Translations under genes and position numbers: made by a program | Notes under the pieces: generated by a model | The model's input: only the letters and a program-made list of their open reading frames with translations | Database searches by the model: none | What the model was told of the DNA's origin: nothing | Assembly (NCBI RefSeq): GCF_029210485.1 | Contig: NZ_JARGET010000038.1 | Coordinates: forward strand, 372,001 to 436,000 | Length of the DNA: 64,000 bases | Source of the DNA: Hoeflea sp. YIM 152468 | GTDB lineage: Bacteria > Pseudomonadota > Alphaproteobacteria > Rhizobiales > Rhizobiaceae | Direction of reading: 5' to 3' | Shown here: one piece after another, positions 19,630-30,107 of the stretch | Layout: every line of letters starts with the position of its first letter | How positions within the stretch are numbered: position 1 is the first letter of the stretch

Positions 19630-22091
19630 GTGACATTGCTGCCCGGCATCGCGATCTTCCGGTCTCGGATGTGCTTGCTGCCTTGTGTGCCGCGCTCGCC
19701 GATGGCCCCAACGCGGTGCTGGCGGCGCCGCCAGGGGCGGGCAAGACCACGCTGGTTCCGCTGGCGCTGGCGGACGAAGCATGGCTCTCCGGCAAGATCA
19801 TCCTGGTCGAACCGCGGCGTCTGGCAGCCCGGGCAGCAGCGCGCCGCATGGCCTTTATGCGCGGGGAGGAGGTCGGCGGAACCGTGGGGTACCGGATGCG
19901 GCTCGACACCAGGGTGTCTGCCAGAACCCGGATTGAAGTGGTGACCGAAGGCGTGTTCACCCGCATGGCGCTGTCATCGCCCGATCTCGACGGTATTGAT
20001 TGCGTGATTTTCGACGAATTTCACGAACGCGCGCTGGAGGCCGATTTCGGTCTGGCGCTGGCGCTCGACATTCAATCCGGGCTGCGCGAGGATTTGCGCA
20101 TTCTGGTGATGTCGGCGACGCTCGATACAGATCGCGTGGCGTCGCTGCTTGGCAATTGCCCGGTGATCGAAAGCCTTGGACGAAGCCACCCGGTCGAGAT
20201 CCGTCATCTCGACCGAAGCCCCGGGGATCGCCTGGACGCGGCGATAGCCAGCGCCATCGAAACCGTGCACCGGGCCGAGACCGGCTCGATCCTGGCTTTC
20301 CTGCCCGGTCAGGGCGAAATTCGTCAGGTGGCGCGCCGTCTGGAAGGCCGGCTTGGGCCGCTGACCGACATCCAGCCGCTGTATGGCGGACTCCCTTCCC
20401 AGGACCAGGACGCCGCCATCAAGCCGCCACCGGAGGGACGGCGCAAGGTGGTGCTCGCCTCCCCGGTGGCCGAAAGCTCGATCACCATAGATGGCGTGCG
20501 CATCGTCATCGACAGCGGGCTCGTGCGGCAGCCGGTCTATGAGCCGTCAACGGGAATTACCCGGCTCGACACCATCCGGGCTTCACAAGCTTCTGCCGAC
20601 CAGCGCGCCGGACGTGCGGGACGAACGGCACCAGGCATTGCCATTCGTCTCTGGCGCGCCGAGCAGACCCGAGCTTTGCCCGCCTTTGCGACACCGCAGA
20701 TACTGGCAAGCGACCTCTCGGCCCTGGTTCTCGATTGCTTGGCCTGGGGTGTCACAGAACCCTCGGATCTGCGCTTTATCGAGTCTCCCCCGGCTCCGGC
20801 CATTGAGGAAGCCCGGCAATTGCTGAGAGGGCTTGGCGCGATGGACGAGAAAGGCGGGCTCACCCGACGCGGCAAACAGATCCGCGCGCTGGCGTTGCCG
20901 CCACGGCTGGCCTCGATGGTGGTGGCGGGACAGGAAGCTGGACAGGGTTTTGCCGCCGCCGAACTGGCGGTGCTGCTCACCGAGCAGGGACTCGGCGGCC
21001 AGGATGTGGATCTGGACACGCGATTGTCGCGCTTTCGGTCCGATCGCGGGCAAAGGGCGTCTCAGGCACGTGCCCTTGCCAGCCGGCTGGCGGGAGCGGG
21101 CACAACAAGATCCAGCGGCGGGGTTGCATCGGCGGCTGCACTGCTCGTGCATGCCTTTCCGGACAGGATAGCGCGGCAACGCGGCGGGCGGGGCCGTTTC
21201 ATCATGGCCAACGGCCGTGGCGCCGCGATCGACGAGACCGACCGGTTGGCCGGCATCGAGTTTCTGGTGATCGCCGATCTGAGCGGCAAGGCCCAGGCAG
21301 CACGCATTCTGGCGGCTGCCGAGCTCACCGGCGAAGCGCTCGACGAGGTTCTTGCGCTCAGGGCTGTGTCTGCCGAGGACTGCCTATTCGACACCCAATC
21401 CGGGGCCGTGCGTGCGCGGCGGATCAGCCGGATTGGCGCCATCATTGTGGCCGACTCACCGCTGCCAAGGCCCGACGATCTGGCTGCGATGGCGGTGTTG
21501 TGCGCAGCCATTCGCAAGATCGGCTTCAAGGCCTTGCCGTTCTCGCGCGAAGGCCTGCAATTGCGCGACCGGATCGGGTTTCTTCACCAGAGTCTGGGCG
21601 CACCCTGGCCGGACGTCTCTGATCAGGCTCTGCTCGACGCTCTCGATCTCTGGTTTGCGCCCTATCAACCGGGCGTCACCTCGCTCAGGGCGATCAGCCG
21701 GGACGGACTGCATCAGGGTCTTCTGTCTCTGTGCGGCCCCGGCGCCCAGTCTGATCTGGCACGGCTGGCGCCAACCCATTATCAGGCGCCCACAGGAACG
21801 CGCGTCCCGATCCGCTATGAGGAGAAGAGCCCGGTCGTGGCTATCCGGGTGCAGGAGTTGTTCGGCGAAACCCGCCACCCTTCAATCGCGGGCGGGCGGC
21901 TGCCGCTGACGCTCGAACTGCTCTCGCCGGCGCAACGTCCGATCCAGACCACGCGGGACCTGCCGGGGTTCTGGAAGGGGTCGTGGGCCGATGTAAGAGC
22001 TGACATGCGCGGACGCTATCCGCGTCACCCCTGGCCGGAAAATCCGATGGCGGCGGATCCGACACGGCGCGTCAAACCGCGCGGCAGCTGA
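19626..22091 (+). CDS. hrpB: ATP-dependent helicase HrpB
   Basis: An 821-residue DExH-box helicase, the usual HrpB length. Motif I PPGAGKTT (residues 36-43), motif II as DEFHER (IFDEFHERALEADFG), motif III VMSATLD, and the later SSITIDGVRIVIDSG and QRAGRAGRTAPG motifs are visible, followed by the HA2/HrpB C-terminal domains. HrpB is related to HrpA but its role in bacteria is poorly defined. Its ATG overlaps the end of the ABC ATPase gene, an arrangement suggestive of an operon without obvious functional logic. Confidence 0.95.
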   Translation: MSDIAARHRDLPVSDVLAALCAALADGPNAVLAAPPGAGKTTLVPLALADEAWLSGKIILVEPRRLAARAAARRMAFMRGEEVGGTVGYRMRLDTRVSARTRIEVVTEGVFTRMALSSPDLDGIDCVIFDEFHERALEADFGLALALDIQSGLREDLRILVMSATLDTDRVASLLGNCPVIESLGRSHPVEIRHLDRSPGDRLDAAIASAIETVHRAETGSILAFLPGQGEIRQVARRLEGRLGPLTDIQPLYGGLPSQDQDAAIKPPPEGRRKVVLASPVAESSITIDGVRIVIDSGLVRQPVYEPSTGITRLDTIRASQASADQRAGRAGRTAPGIAIRLWRAEQTRALPAFATPQILASDLSALVLDCLAWGVTEPSDLRFIESPPAPAIEEARQLLRGLGAMDEKGGLTRRGKQIRALALPPRLASMVVAGQEAGQGFAAAELAVLLTEQGLGGQDVDLDTRLSRFRSDRGQRASQARALASRLAGAGTTRSSGGVASAAALLVHAFPDRIARQRGGRGRFIMANGRGAAIDETDRLAGIEFLVIADLSGKAQAARILAAAELTGEALDEVLALRAVSAEDCLFDTQSGAVRARRISRIGAIIVADSPLPRPDDLAAMAVLCAAIRKIGFKALPFSREGLQLRDRIGFLHQSLGAPWPDVSDQALLDALDLWFAPYQPGVTSLRAISRDGLHQGLLSLCGPGAQSDLARLAPTHYQAPTGTRVPIRYEEKSPVVAIRVQELFGETRHPSIAGGRLPLTLELLSPAQRPIQTTRDLPGFWKGSWADVRADMRGRYPRHPWPENPMAADPTRRVKPRGS

Positions 22092-22177
22092 GCGCCGTCT
22101 GCCGCAAGCGCCGGGCTTCGGCGGCAGAGGCAAAAACCAATTGGGAAAGTCTTCGTTGATAGGCTAGAGCAGAACAT

Positions 22178-23497
22178 ATGAACGTGTTTCCTTCATTTCT
22201 TGATGACCCCTCGATCCGGCACCGGCTTCGGTTGCAGACTTTGACACGGTTGAGATGGATGGCGGTCATCGGCCAAAGTGTCACGGTGCTGATCGTTGCC
22301 CATGGCTATGGCTTCAACATGCCGGAACTGCTGTGTTTCGCACTGATCGCCTGCTCGGCCTGGCTGAATGTGTTCCTTTCGCTGCGGTTCCCTGCCGCCC
22401 ATCGGCTTCCGCCGCTCGGTGCGACAGGACTGCTGTCTTTTGACGTTCTGCAACTGTCGGGGCTCTTGTTCATGACAGGCGGGCTGGCCAACCCGTTTTC
22501 GGTCCTGCTGTGCGTACCGGTGATCATTTCGTCGCCGCTGCAGCCCGTGCGCCACACCTTGAGCCTGAGTGCCTTGTCGGTGGCGTCGGTTTCGGTTCTG
22601 GCCTTCTATTCCCTGCCACTGCCCTGGTATCCCGGCAGCAATTTCGAAGTTCCGTATCTTCTCATTGCCGGGGCCTGGATTGCCATCGTCTCAACCACTG
22701 CATTTGCCGCATTCTATTCCTTTCAGGTGTCGGAGGAAGCCAACAAACTGACTGATGCGCTGGCGGCGACCGAACTGGTCTTGCAACGCGAACATCACAT
22801 CTCCGCGCTGGACGGGCTGGCAGCAGCGGCAGCGCACGAACTGGGAACGCCGCTGGCGACGATACAGGTGGTGGCCCGCGAAATGGAAAAGGCGCTTGCC
22901 GACGACACCCGTTTTACCGATGATCTCATGCTGTTGCGCAGCCAGACCGAGCGGTGCCGCGATATTCTCAGGCGGCTGACGACGCTGTCGGCGGAGGATG
23001 AAGCTCATATGGTGCGGCTGCCACTGCGGTCGCTGATTGAAGAGGTCATCGCACCTCACCGCGAATTCGGCATCGCCATCGAGGTCATAGACCATGAAAC
23101 CGACACGCCGGAAGCGGTTGGACGACGCAATCCCGCTATTCTGTTCGGACTCGGCAATCTGATCGAGAATGCGGTCGATTTCGCCCACAGCCTCGTCCGC
23201 GTGACGGTGGCCCATGACCGGGACCGGGTCGAAATCACCATAGAAGACGATGGTCCGGGGTTTGCACCGGACGTGCTGACCCAGATCGGGGTTCCGTTCA
23301 TGAACCGGCGCAACCGGCAAGACAGGGAGAATGCCGGCGGCCTGGGTCTGGGACTGTTCATTGCCAAGACCCTGCTTGAACGGTCCGGAGCACACTTGGA
23401 ATTTGCCAACCGGCCGGCTCCCGAAAGCGGTGCGCAGGTGAAGATAAGCTGGCCACGGGAGAAAATGGACCTGTTTGGTGCCGAAAAAGACAGGTGA
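22178..23497 (+). CDS. actS: Redox-sensing histidine kinase ActS/RegB
   Basis: A 439-residue membrane kinase of the RegB/PrrB/ActS family, which senses quinone and redox state and controls respiration, carbon and nitrogen fixation genes. About six N-terminal membrane helices (residues 25-182) include the quinone-linked motif GGLANPF (101-107). The H-box AAAAHELGTPLA carries the phosphoacceptor His220, and the redox-active type Cys is Cys260 in SQTERCRDIL. The N box (NLIENAVDFA), G1 (EDDGPGF) and G2 (GGLGLGLFIAK) are intact. Its response regulator is encoded 83 bases downstream. Confidence 0.95.
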   Translation: MNVFPSFLDDPSIRHRLRLQTLTRLRWMAVIGQSVTVLIVAHGYGFNMPELLCFALIACSAWLNVFLSLRFPAAHRLPPLGATGLLSFDVLQLSGLLFMTGGLANPFSVLLCVPVIISSPLQPVRHTLSLSALSVASVSVLAFYSLPLPWYPGSNFEVPYLLIAGAWIAIVSTTAFAAFYSFQVSEEANKLTDALAATELVLQREHHISALDGLAAAAAHELGTPLATIQVVAREMEKALADDTRFTDDLMLLRSQTERCRDILRRLTTLSAEDEAHMVRLPLRSLIEEVIAPHREFGIAIEVIDHETDTPEAVGRRNPAILFGLGNLIENAVDFAHSLVRVTVAHDRDRVEITIEDDGPGFAPDVLTQIGVPFMNRRNRQDRENAGGLGLGLFIAKTLLERSGAHLEFANRPAPESGAQVKISWPREKMDLFGAEKDR

Positions 23498-23580
23498 AAC
23501 GGACGTGGAACTGGAAAAATTCCAAAAAAGTATTAAGTCGGAGGTATAACTCCGCATTGCCAGCACCGGTGAGATGAATA

Positions 23581-24150
23581 ATGATCGGCGAAATTTCCCA
23601 AGCAACCGAAATGCAATCCATCGGACCTGACGCAACTCTGTTGCTTGTCGACGATGACGCACCCTTTCTGCGCAGACTGGCGCGCGCCATGGAAGCGCGC
23701 GGCTTTGACGTCGAGATTGCCGAGAGTGTGGCCGAGGGTCTTGCCAAAGCCCGCACCCGAACGCCGAAATTTGCGGTGGTTGATATGCGGCTGGAGGATG
23801 GCAACGGGCTGGACGTGATCAAGGCGATCCGAGAACGCCGCGACGATACCCGGATCATCGTGCTGACCGGCTATGGCAACATCGCCACGGCCGTGACCGC
23901 AGTCAAGCTCGGCGCCATCGATTATCTGGCGAAGCCTGCCGATGCCGACGAAGTGTATGCTGCGTTGACCCGCAAGCCCGGCGAAAAGGCTGAAGTGCCG
24001 GAAAACCCGATGTCGGCAGACAGGGTGCGCTGGGAGCATATCCAGCGGGTGTATGAAATGTGCGAACGCAACGTCTCCGAGACTGCCCGGCGGCTCAATA
24101 TGCACCGGCGAACCTTGCAGCGAATCCTGGCCAAACGGGCCCCGCGCTGA
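23581..24150 (+). CDS. actR: Response regulator ActR/RegA
   Basis: A 189-residue regulator partnered with ActS. The receiver domain has the acidic pocket VDDDAP (24-26), phosphoacceptor Asp68 in VVDMR, Thr in VLTGYGN and Lys in YLAKPAD. A short linker with Pro leads to the Fis-type helix-turn-helix VSETARRLNMHRRTLQRIL at the C-terminus, the signature of the RegA/PrrA family. The start ATG at 23581 follows GGTGAG. It likely shares a transcript with actS. Confidence 0.95.
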   Translation: MIGEISQATEMQSIGPDATLLLVDDDAPFLRRLARAMEARGFDVEIAESVAEGLAKARTRTPKFAVVDMRLEDGNGLDVIKAIRERRDDTRIIVLTGYGNIATAVTAVKLGAIDYLAKPADADEVYAALTRKPGEKAEVPENPMSADRVRWEHIQRVYEMCERNVSETARRLNMHRRTLQRILAKRAPR

Positions 24151-24172
24151 ACCGGCCATACTGCAAGCCGGT

Positions 24173-24643
24173 TTAACCAGCCGCCAATTCCGCCAGCAAC
24201 AACCGGTCCGCCGCCGAGCGGGCAAACCGCAACAGCATCGCCTTGCGGCTCGCCGCGGCGAGCCTGTGTTCAGGCGCGTCGCGCAGCAGGTGCGCCGACC
24301 ATTCATCGGCGATGATCAGGCCGCAGTCCTGCGGGAACAGCTCCGGCGGAACGGCTGCATGGGTGGCAAAGAACAGCCGGTCGCAATGCTGCCTGTAGTC
24401 GGGCCACTTGCGGTCGGAGCGGAAATCCTCGACTGAGGATTTGATTTCCACGATCCAGATCTCGCCGGTTCCGCTCAGCGCCACCAGATCCGCGCGGCGG
24501 CCTGAAGCGAGCGGCAGTTCCGGCACCATCGACAGGCGCAAATCGGAAAAGAGGCGCTGCACACCCCGGCGCACCAGGAGCGCGCGATCGGATTGACGAC
24601 GGTCAACAAGCGGATTACCAGTATGGGGCGAAACGATCGGCAT
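24173..24643 (-). CDS. mmcB: MmcB family DNA repair protein
   Basis: A 156-residue protein with a PD-(D/E)xK nuclease-like core: the RRADLVALS and EIWIVEIKSSVEDF strands give D and ExK residues, and KWPDYRQHCDRLFFA follows. In Caulobacter, MmcB is needed for imuAB (dnaE2) mutagenesis and mitomycin C resistance. It converges with actR, separated by 22 bases. I looked for a rhizobial LexA box (GTTC-N7-GTTC or GAAC-N7-GAAC) in the 76 bases upstream and found none, so damage control is not shown here. Confidence 0.88.
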   Translation of the reverse strand: MPIVSPHTGNPLVDRRQSDRALLVRRGVQRLFSDLRLSMVPELPLASGRRADLVALSGTGEIWIVEIKSSVEDFRSDRKWPDYRQHCDRLFFATHAAVPPELFPQDCGLIIADEWSAHLLRDAPEHRLAAASRKAMLLRFARSAADRLLLAELAAG

Positions 24644-24848
24644 GGTCTAAAGGTGCCACGGCTTCGGGTCGATCGCAACGCAAGTGGTGCCATGTTGCAC
24701 AAAAGCAATGCGCCCTAAGAAAGCATGAAACATTCGATGGTTTTTTATCGGAAACAGTTGCATGGTTAAGACTTATTTAAAATATACACCATCACGTTGA
24801 GCGCGATTTCAAACCGGCGCTTACGCCTCGCTCTCGGAAGTTTTCAAT

Positions 24849-25505
24849 ATGATATCTCGCTTTTCGCTTACCGTCGCTGGATTGGTCGCAGCGCTTGCGC
24901 TTGCCGGCTGCTCTTCAAGCACCGGGGATGGCGGTTCCGGTGCCACTACGCAGATCTTCACTTCTGAGTATGGCTCGGTCGCCGACGCGGGCTATTCGAT
25001 CCCGGCGGTTCCGATCAGCAAGCTCAACAAGCAGTTTTACCGCCAGATCGTCTCCTACAGCACCAAAGAAAAGCCCGGCACGATCATTGTCGACACGCCC
25101 AATCGCTTTCTCTATTTCGTGCTGCCGGGCAAAAAGGCCGTGCGCTACGGCATTGGCGTCGGAAAGGCCGGATTTGCCTGGGAAGGTGAGGCCTATATCG
25201 CGTGGAAGCGGGAATGGCCAACCTGGACTCCGCCGCGCGAAATGATCCAGCGCAAGCCGGAACTCGCCAAATATGGCGAAGACGGCATGAAGCCCGGACT
25301 GAACAATCCGCTCGGCGCACGTGCGCTGTACCTGTTCAACCAGAAGGGCGAGGATACCCTGTTTCGCCTGCACGGCACGCCGGAATGGGCGTCGATCGGC
25401 ACGGCTGCCTCATCGGGCTGCATCCGGTTGATGAACCAGGACATCATTGATCTGTATGACCGGGTCCGTCCCGGCAAGGGCGCCCGCGTGGTGGTCAAGC
25501 AGTAA
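24849..25505 (+). CDS. L,D-transpeptidase lipoprotein (YkuD family)
   Basis: A 218-residue envelope protein with a lipoprotein signal: MISRFSLTVAGLVAALALAG with lipobox LAGC and lipidated Cys21. The YkuD catalytic motif is HGTPEWASIGTAASSGCIRL, with His, Ser, catalytic Cys and Arg. Such enzymes make 3-3 crosslinks in peptidoglycan or attach proteins to it; Rhizobiales, which grow from a pole, carry many of them. The gene stands alone on the plus strand, between the divergent mmcB and a terminator shared with glcB. Confidence 0.93.
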   Translation: MISRFSLTVAGLVAALALAGCSSSTGDGGSGATTQIFTSEYGSVADAGYSIPAVPISKLNKQFYRQIVSYSTKEKPGTIIVDTPNRFLYFVLPGKKAVRYGIGVGKAGFAWEGEAYIAWKREWPTWTPPREMIQRKPELAKYGEDGMKPGLNNPLGARALYLFNQKGEDTLFRLHGTPEWASIGTAASSGCIRLMNQDIIDLYDRVRPGKGARVVVKQ

Positions 25506-25594
25506 AGCGTGTCCGGTTCACATGGATTGATCTGAACGCTCGCCAACAAACCTCATTTCAAGGCGCTGCAGACCCCACCAAAGAGCCAGTAAAA

Positions 25595-25626
25595 AAAATC
25601 CCGCCCGGAACCGTCCCGGCGGGATT
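25595..25626. terminator. Bidirectional terminator between the L,D-transpeptidase gene and glcB
   Basis: AAAATCCCGCC at the left and GGCGGGATTTT at the right form a perfect 11-bp stem around a ten-base loop. There are A and T runs on the outer flanks, so it works in both directions between convergent genes. Confidence 0.85.
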
Positions 25627-25672
25627 TTCCGTTCGTGCGGCGGATCGCAGTCCGCTGCACCTTGTCACCTCA

Positions 25673-27829
25673 TCAGCCAGCGGCTGCCTTCAATTGCAGA
25701 CGGCGGCGGTGCAGCACCGGCTCGGTATAGCCGCTGGGCTGGGCGCGGCCTTCGAGCACCAGTTCGACAGCCGCCTGGAATGCGATCGACTTGTCGTAAT
25801 CAGCCGCCATCGGACGATAGGCCGGGTCGCCGTCATTCTGGCGGTCAACGACCACGGCCATCCGCTTCATGGTCTCGATGATCTGCTCTTCGGTCACCAC
25901 CCCATGATGCAGCCAGTTGGCCATGTGCTGGGCTGAAATCCGGAGCGTGGCCCGGTCTTCCATCAGGCCGACATTGTTGATGTCGGGAACCTTGGAGCAA
26001 CCGACGCCCTGATCGACCCAACGGACCACATAACCGAGAATGCCCTGCGCATTGTTGTCAATCTCGTGCTGGATTTCCTCGGGCGTCCAGTTGGGCTTGC
26101 TTGCCACCGGGATCGACAGGATGTCATCGAGCTTGGCGCGGCCGCGTGTCTTGAGGCCTGCCTGAACCTCCGCGACATTGACCTTGTGGTAGTGGGTGGC
26201 ATGCAGGGTCGCCGCCGTCGGCGACGGCACCCAGGCACAGTTGGCGCCGGCCTTGGGATGAGCGATCTTCTGCTCCAGCATCGCCGCCATCAGGTCGGGC
26301 ATGGCCCACATGCCCTTGCCTATCTGGGCGTGGCCGGCCAGTCCGCATTCAAGACCGATGTCAACATTCCAGTTTTCATAGGCCGCAATCCACGCAGACT
26401 GTTTCATGTCGCCCTTGCGGATCATCGGCCCGGCTTCCATCGAGGTGAAGATCTCGTCGCCGGTGCGATCAAGGAAACCGGTGTTGATGAACACGACGCG
26501 CTGGCTGGCGGCCCGGATGCACTCCTTGAGATTGACAGTGGTGCGACGCTCTTCGTCCATGATGCCCATCTTGATGGTGTTGGGCGCCATGCCGAGGGCT
26601 GCTTCAACGCGCCCGAAGATCTCGACGGCGAAGGCCACCTCTTCAGGCCCATGCATCTTCGGCTTGACGACATACATCGAGCCACTGGCCGAATTGGCGC
26701 GGCGGCCGTCGGGGCCAATGTCATGCAGGGCGATGAGACCGGTCAGGAATGCATCCATGATGCCTTCGGGGATCTCGTTGCCGTCTTGATCGAGGATGGC
26801 CGGATTGGTCATCAGATGGCCGACATTGCGGATGAGCATCAGCGAGCGGCCCTTGAGCGTGGCCGGCTTGCCGTTCGGGGTGCTGAATTCGATATCGCCA
26901 TTGAGTTTGCGGGTGAAGCTCTTGCCAGCCTTGTGCACTTCCTCGGTCAGATCACCACGCATCAGGCCAAGCCAGTTGCGGTAGACCAGCGTCTTGTCTT
27001 CCGCATCGACGGCCGCGATGGAATCCTCGCAATCCATGATGGTGGTGACGGCTGATTCCAGGATCACATCCGAGATATTGGCTTTGTCTGACTTGCCGAT
27101 GACACTGCCGGGATCGACAGAAACCACCACATGCAGGCCGTTCTTTACAAAATAGAGCCGGTAGGCATGACCGCTTTCGCGCTGGTAGCCGGTGTATTGG
27201 GTTGAATCGGCAAGGCCGGTTGGGCCACTCGCAGCCTGGATGCTCAGTTCCCCGCTGTCGAAATCGAAGCCGGTGACATCAGCCCATTTGGCACCGGCCA
27301 GCGGCACGCTCTCGTCAAGGAAGGCTTTGGCCCAGGCAATGACGCGGCCGCCGCGCTCCTCGTCGTAACCGCCAGCCTTGGGAAGGTCGCCCAGTGCATC
27401 GGTGCCATAGAGCGCATCATACAGAGAGCCCCAGCGCGCATTGGCGGCATTGAGCGCAAACCGCGCATTCATCACCGGAACCACGAGCTGCGGACCGGCA
27501 ACCACAGCAATCTCCGGATCGACATTTTCGGTGGACACCTGAACCGGGCCGCCTTCAGGGAGCAGATAACCGATCGAGGTCAGGAAATTCTTGTAGACGT
27601 CGAGATCATGCGGCGCGCCATGGTCACGGTGCCATGCATCAATTTTTTGCTGCAACGTCTCGCGCTTGGCCAGCAATGCACGGTTCTTCGGAGCCAGATC
27701 CCGAATTGCATCGCCAAAAGCCTGAAAGAACCCTTCGGCCGTGACACCGGTTCCCGGTAGCGCTTCATTGAGAATGAAATCGTGCAGGTCAGCGCTGATG
27801 TTGAGGCCATTTTTTTCGATTCGTGTCAC
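25673..27829 (-). CDS. glcB: Malate synthase G
   Basis: Condenses glyoxylate with acetyl-CoA to malate in the glyoxylate and glycolate pathways. The 718-residue protein is the G isoform by length. Visible motifs include [19 protein letters not shown] with the catalytic acidic residues, [23 protein letters not shown] and the C-terminal WLHHGVVT. The start is a GTG at 27829: it gives the family N-terminus [18 protein letters not shown] and has GGAGAC nine bases upstream, while no suitable ATG exists at this point. No isocitrate lyase or glycolate oxidase gene lies nearby. Confidence 0.96.
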   Translation of the reverse strand: MTRIEKNGLNISADLHDFILNEALPGTGVTAEGFFQAFGDAIRDLAPKNRALLAKRETLQQKIDAWHRDHGAPHDLDVYKNFLTSIGYLLPEGGPVQVSTENVDPEIAVVAGPQLVVPVMNARFALNAANARWGSLYDALYGTDALGDLPKAGGYDEERGGRVIAWAKAFLDESVPLAGAKWADVTGFDFDSGELSIQAASGPTGLADSTQYTGYQRESGHAYRLYFVKNGLHVVVSVDPGSVIGKSDKANISDVILESAVTTIMDCEDSIAAVDAEDKTLVYRNWLGLMRGDLTEEVHKAGKSFTRKLNGDIEFSTPNGKPATLKGRSLMLIRNVGHLMTNPAILDQDGNEIPEGIMDAFLTGLIALHDIGPDGRRANSASGSMYVVKPKMHGPEEVAFAVEIFGRVEAALGMAPNTIKMGIMDEERRTTVNLKECIRAASQRVVFINTGFLDRTGDEIFTSMEAGPMIRKGDMKQSAWIAAYENWNVDIGLECGLAGHAQIGKGMWAMPDLMAAMLEQKIAHPKAGANCAWVPSPTAATLHATHYHKVNVAEVQAGLKTRGRAKLDDILSIPVASKPNWTPEEIQHEIDNNAQGILGYVVRWVDQGVGCSKVPDINNVGLMEDRATLRISAQHMANWLHHGVVTEEQIIETMKRMAVVVDRQNDGDPAYRPMAADYDKSIAFQAAVELVLEGRAQPSGYTEPVLHRRRLQLKAAAG

Positions 27830-27950
27830 TTGGAGTCTCCGTCTTGCGGGCGCCGGGAGGCGCAGCCAGTCTGTACCATGACCGTGCCGGTCACGGCATT
27901 GCCTGTCAATTGAGCCAAGGTGAGAATGATTTATTCCAATCGGGAACAAA

Positions 27951-29953
27951 TCATTTGACTGCCATGCGCGGTCGTCCGGACGCTGCGGCGGTGAACCGGG
28001 CTTCGATGAACTTTTCCAGCCCCTCGATCACCGGCATCTTGATCTCTTCGACGTGTTCGACAACCGGGTGATCGGCACCGCTGCGGATGGCGGCCTGACG
28101 GGCTTGCGTACCGGCCAAAAGCCTCGCCCGGTCAAAGGCAGCGGCGCGATCCTTGAAGATATGGTGTTCGCCGGCGCCGTTGACGGCGTAACGCCCCTCC
28201 TCCGGTTCGGTGACGAACACGATCACGGTTTCACGCACCTGGCCAACAACTGCGCCGACGGCATTGGCTACCCCGGCATGATGCGGGACGAAGCATTCGG
28301 TGTCGAGCATGTCGGCAACAGCGGGATAATGCACCGAAGCCGAGGCGCCAAGTGCCACCAGGGGCCGGTCTGGTTTGATCCCGAATCTGACAAGGCCCGG
28401 TGTGCGGCTCAGAGCACGATCAATGAAGGCCGATCTGGCAACCTCAATCCCGCTGATGCCGGCATCGGCTATCAGCGCCATCAACACGGCTTCCGCGCTC
28501 TGCCGGGTCAGGCGCGCTGAGACCATTTCAGCAAGCTCCCCCGGTGATTGAGCCACGGCAAGGCCAGACCCGGTTTTGCGACGGGCAAAGATTGCCGCAC
28601 CAAATCGTGCCGCCTCGACATGCCACTGGTCCTGCCGGCCCAGCACATGCATGGCGTCTGATGGCGTGAATCCTGCTATCAACACCAGTCCGCGCCCCAC
28701 CAGAGCGTCGAGCGTGGCGCGCTGAGACGTACCGGTCAACACCGTGGCAAGCGGCAGCGGTTCCCGTGTTATACGGCTATAGAGCGCTGCTTCCTGGACC
28801 GTGAGCCCGGACGCAAGCGTGTCCGGAAGCCCGGTTCTGAGCGCAAAACGGCCATCATCGCGTCCCGGGAAAGCCGACTGGGCCTGGCGTTCGAGATTGG
28901 CGAGCATCGGTTGCGGCCACAGGTGCGCGGCGAGGCTTAACGGCATCAGGCGGCGCGGCCCCAGGGTCAGACCGGCGTCAAAGCTGCCTTCCGCAAGCCT
29001 CACCTCGGAATCGCCGCCAAGCCCGCTTGTGTGCATGGCAACCGCCTCGACCATGGTGCGGTAACGTCCGACCGTGGCCCCCTCGGTGTCGAGCCGGGGC
29101 AGGCCGCCTTCGAGCACGGCCACATCGGTGGTGGTGCCGCCAATGTCGGATACAACGGCGTTGTCGAGGCCTGTCAGATGGCGGGCTCCGATCAGGCTCG
29201 CTGCCGGACCGGACAGAATGGTTTCAATCGGCCGGGTCAGGGCTTCCTCGGCCGAGATCAGCGCCCCATCGCCCCGCACCACCATCATGGGTGCGTTGAT
29301 GTGGCGGCTGCGTAGATACCCGCTGGTGGCGTCGATCAGGCGCGCCACCATCGAAATCAGCCGCGCATTGAGCAGGGTCGTCAACGCCCGGCGCGGGCCA
29401 CCGAGTCTGGACGACAGATCATGGCTGCAAGTGACCGGCAGGGACGTGCGCTGGCGCACAAGGTCACGCACCGCAATCTCGTGGGCGGGATTGCGCACAG
29501 CGAAGTATCCGGCAATCGCCACTGCCGAGACATCGCTGGCCAAATCATCAAGCTGCGCCTCAAGCGGGGCAAGATCGAGCGGCGTCTCATGGCCGTGCAC
29601 ATTGTGGCCGCCAACCAGATAGATAACCGGATCACTGCCCAGCGCTTCGGCCAGGCCATCACGTGCGAGATCCTGCGGGCCGAAACCGATCATCACCAGA
29701 CCGGCCCCCCCCCCTGGCCCTCGACCAGCGCGTTGGTGGCAAGCGTGGTTGACAGCGACACCAGCCGCACACGGCCAACTGCATCTTCAATTTGGGCAAG
29801 CACCGCCTCAACCGCCCCGGACACGCCAACAGCCAGGTCATGGCGGGTGGTCAGCGATTTGGCCGACGCCACAACACCTTCGCTTTCACTGTACAGCACC
29901 GCATCGGTGTAAGTGCCGCCGGTGTCGATGCCCAAAAACAGAGGAGATGTCAT
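27951..29953 (-). pseudogene. Hydantoinase/oxoprolinase family gene, frameshifted in a C10 tract
   Basis: Two frames together encode one HyuA-type protein. The first (29953-29693) begins MTSPLFLGIDTGGTYTDAV and runs to ALVEGQGGG, ending PVW and a stop. The second (open up to 29696, ending 27951) continues LVMIGFGPQDLARDG and includes VVSDIGGTTTDVAVLEGG. The break is at ten C bases (29705-29714; G10 on the coding strand). The whole span is 2003 bases; removing two or adding one restores an uninterrupted frame of about 666 codons reading EGQGGAGLVMIGF. This could be a real mutation, a switchable tract or a sequence error. Intact relatives hydrolyse hydantoins or 5-oxoproline with ATP. Confidence 0.85.
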
Positions 29954-30107
29954 GTCTTGCCGTCCATTCAAAGCGCAGCGCCCCGATTGGGAGCCACCAT
30001 CTCACTTATGATGAAATTCCCCAGGATGCCACCTCTTCCCACGCCAGGACGGGTCGCTATCAGTCAAGGACGCCACCTGACCGGCCGGAAGACGGCAGCG
30101 CCATGGA

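Noticed and set aside
23498-23580. Regulatory hairpin between actS and actR
   Set aside because: Short TGGAA/TTCCA dyad with no T run; too weak to call.
24644-24720. LexA box upstream of mmcB
   Set aside because: No GTTC-N7-GTTC or GAAC-N7-GAAC pattern found.
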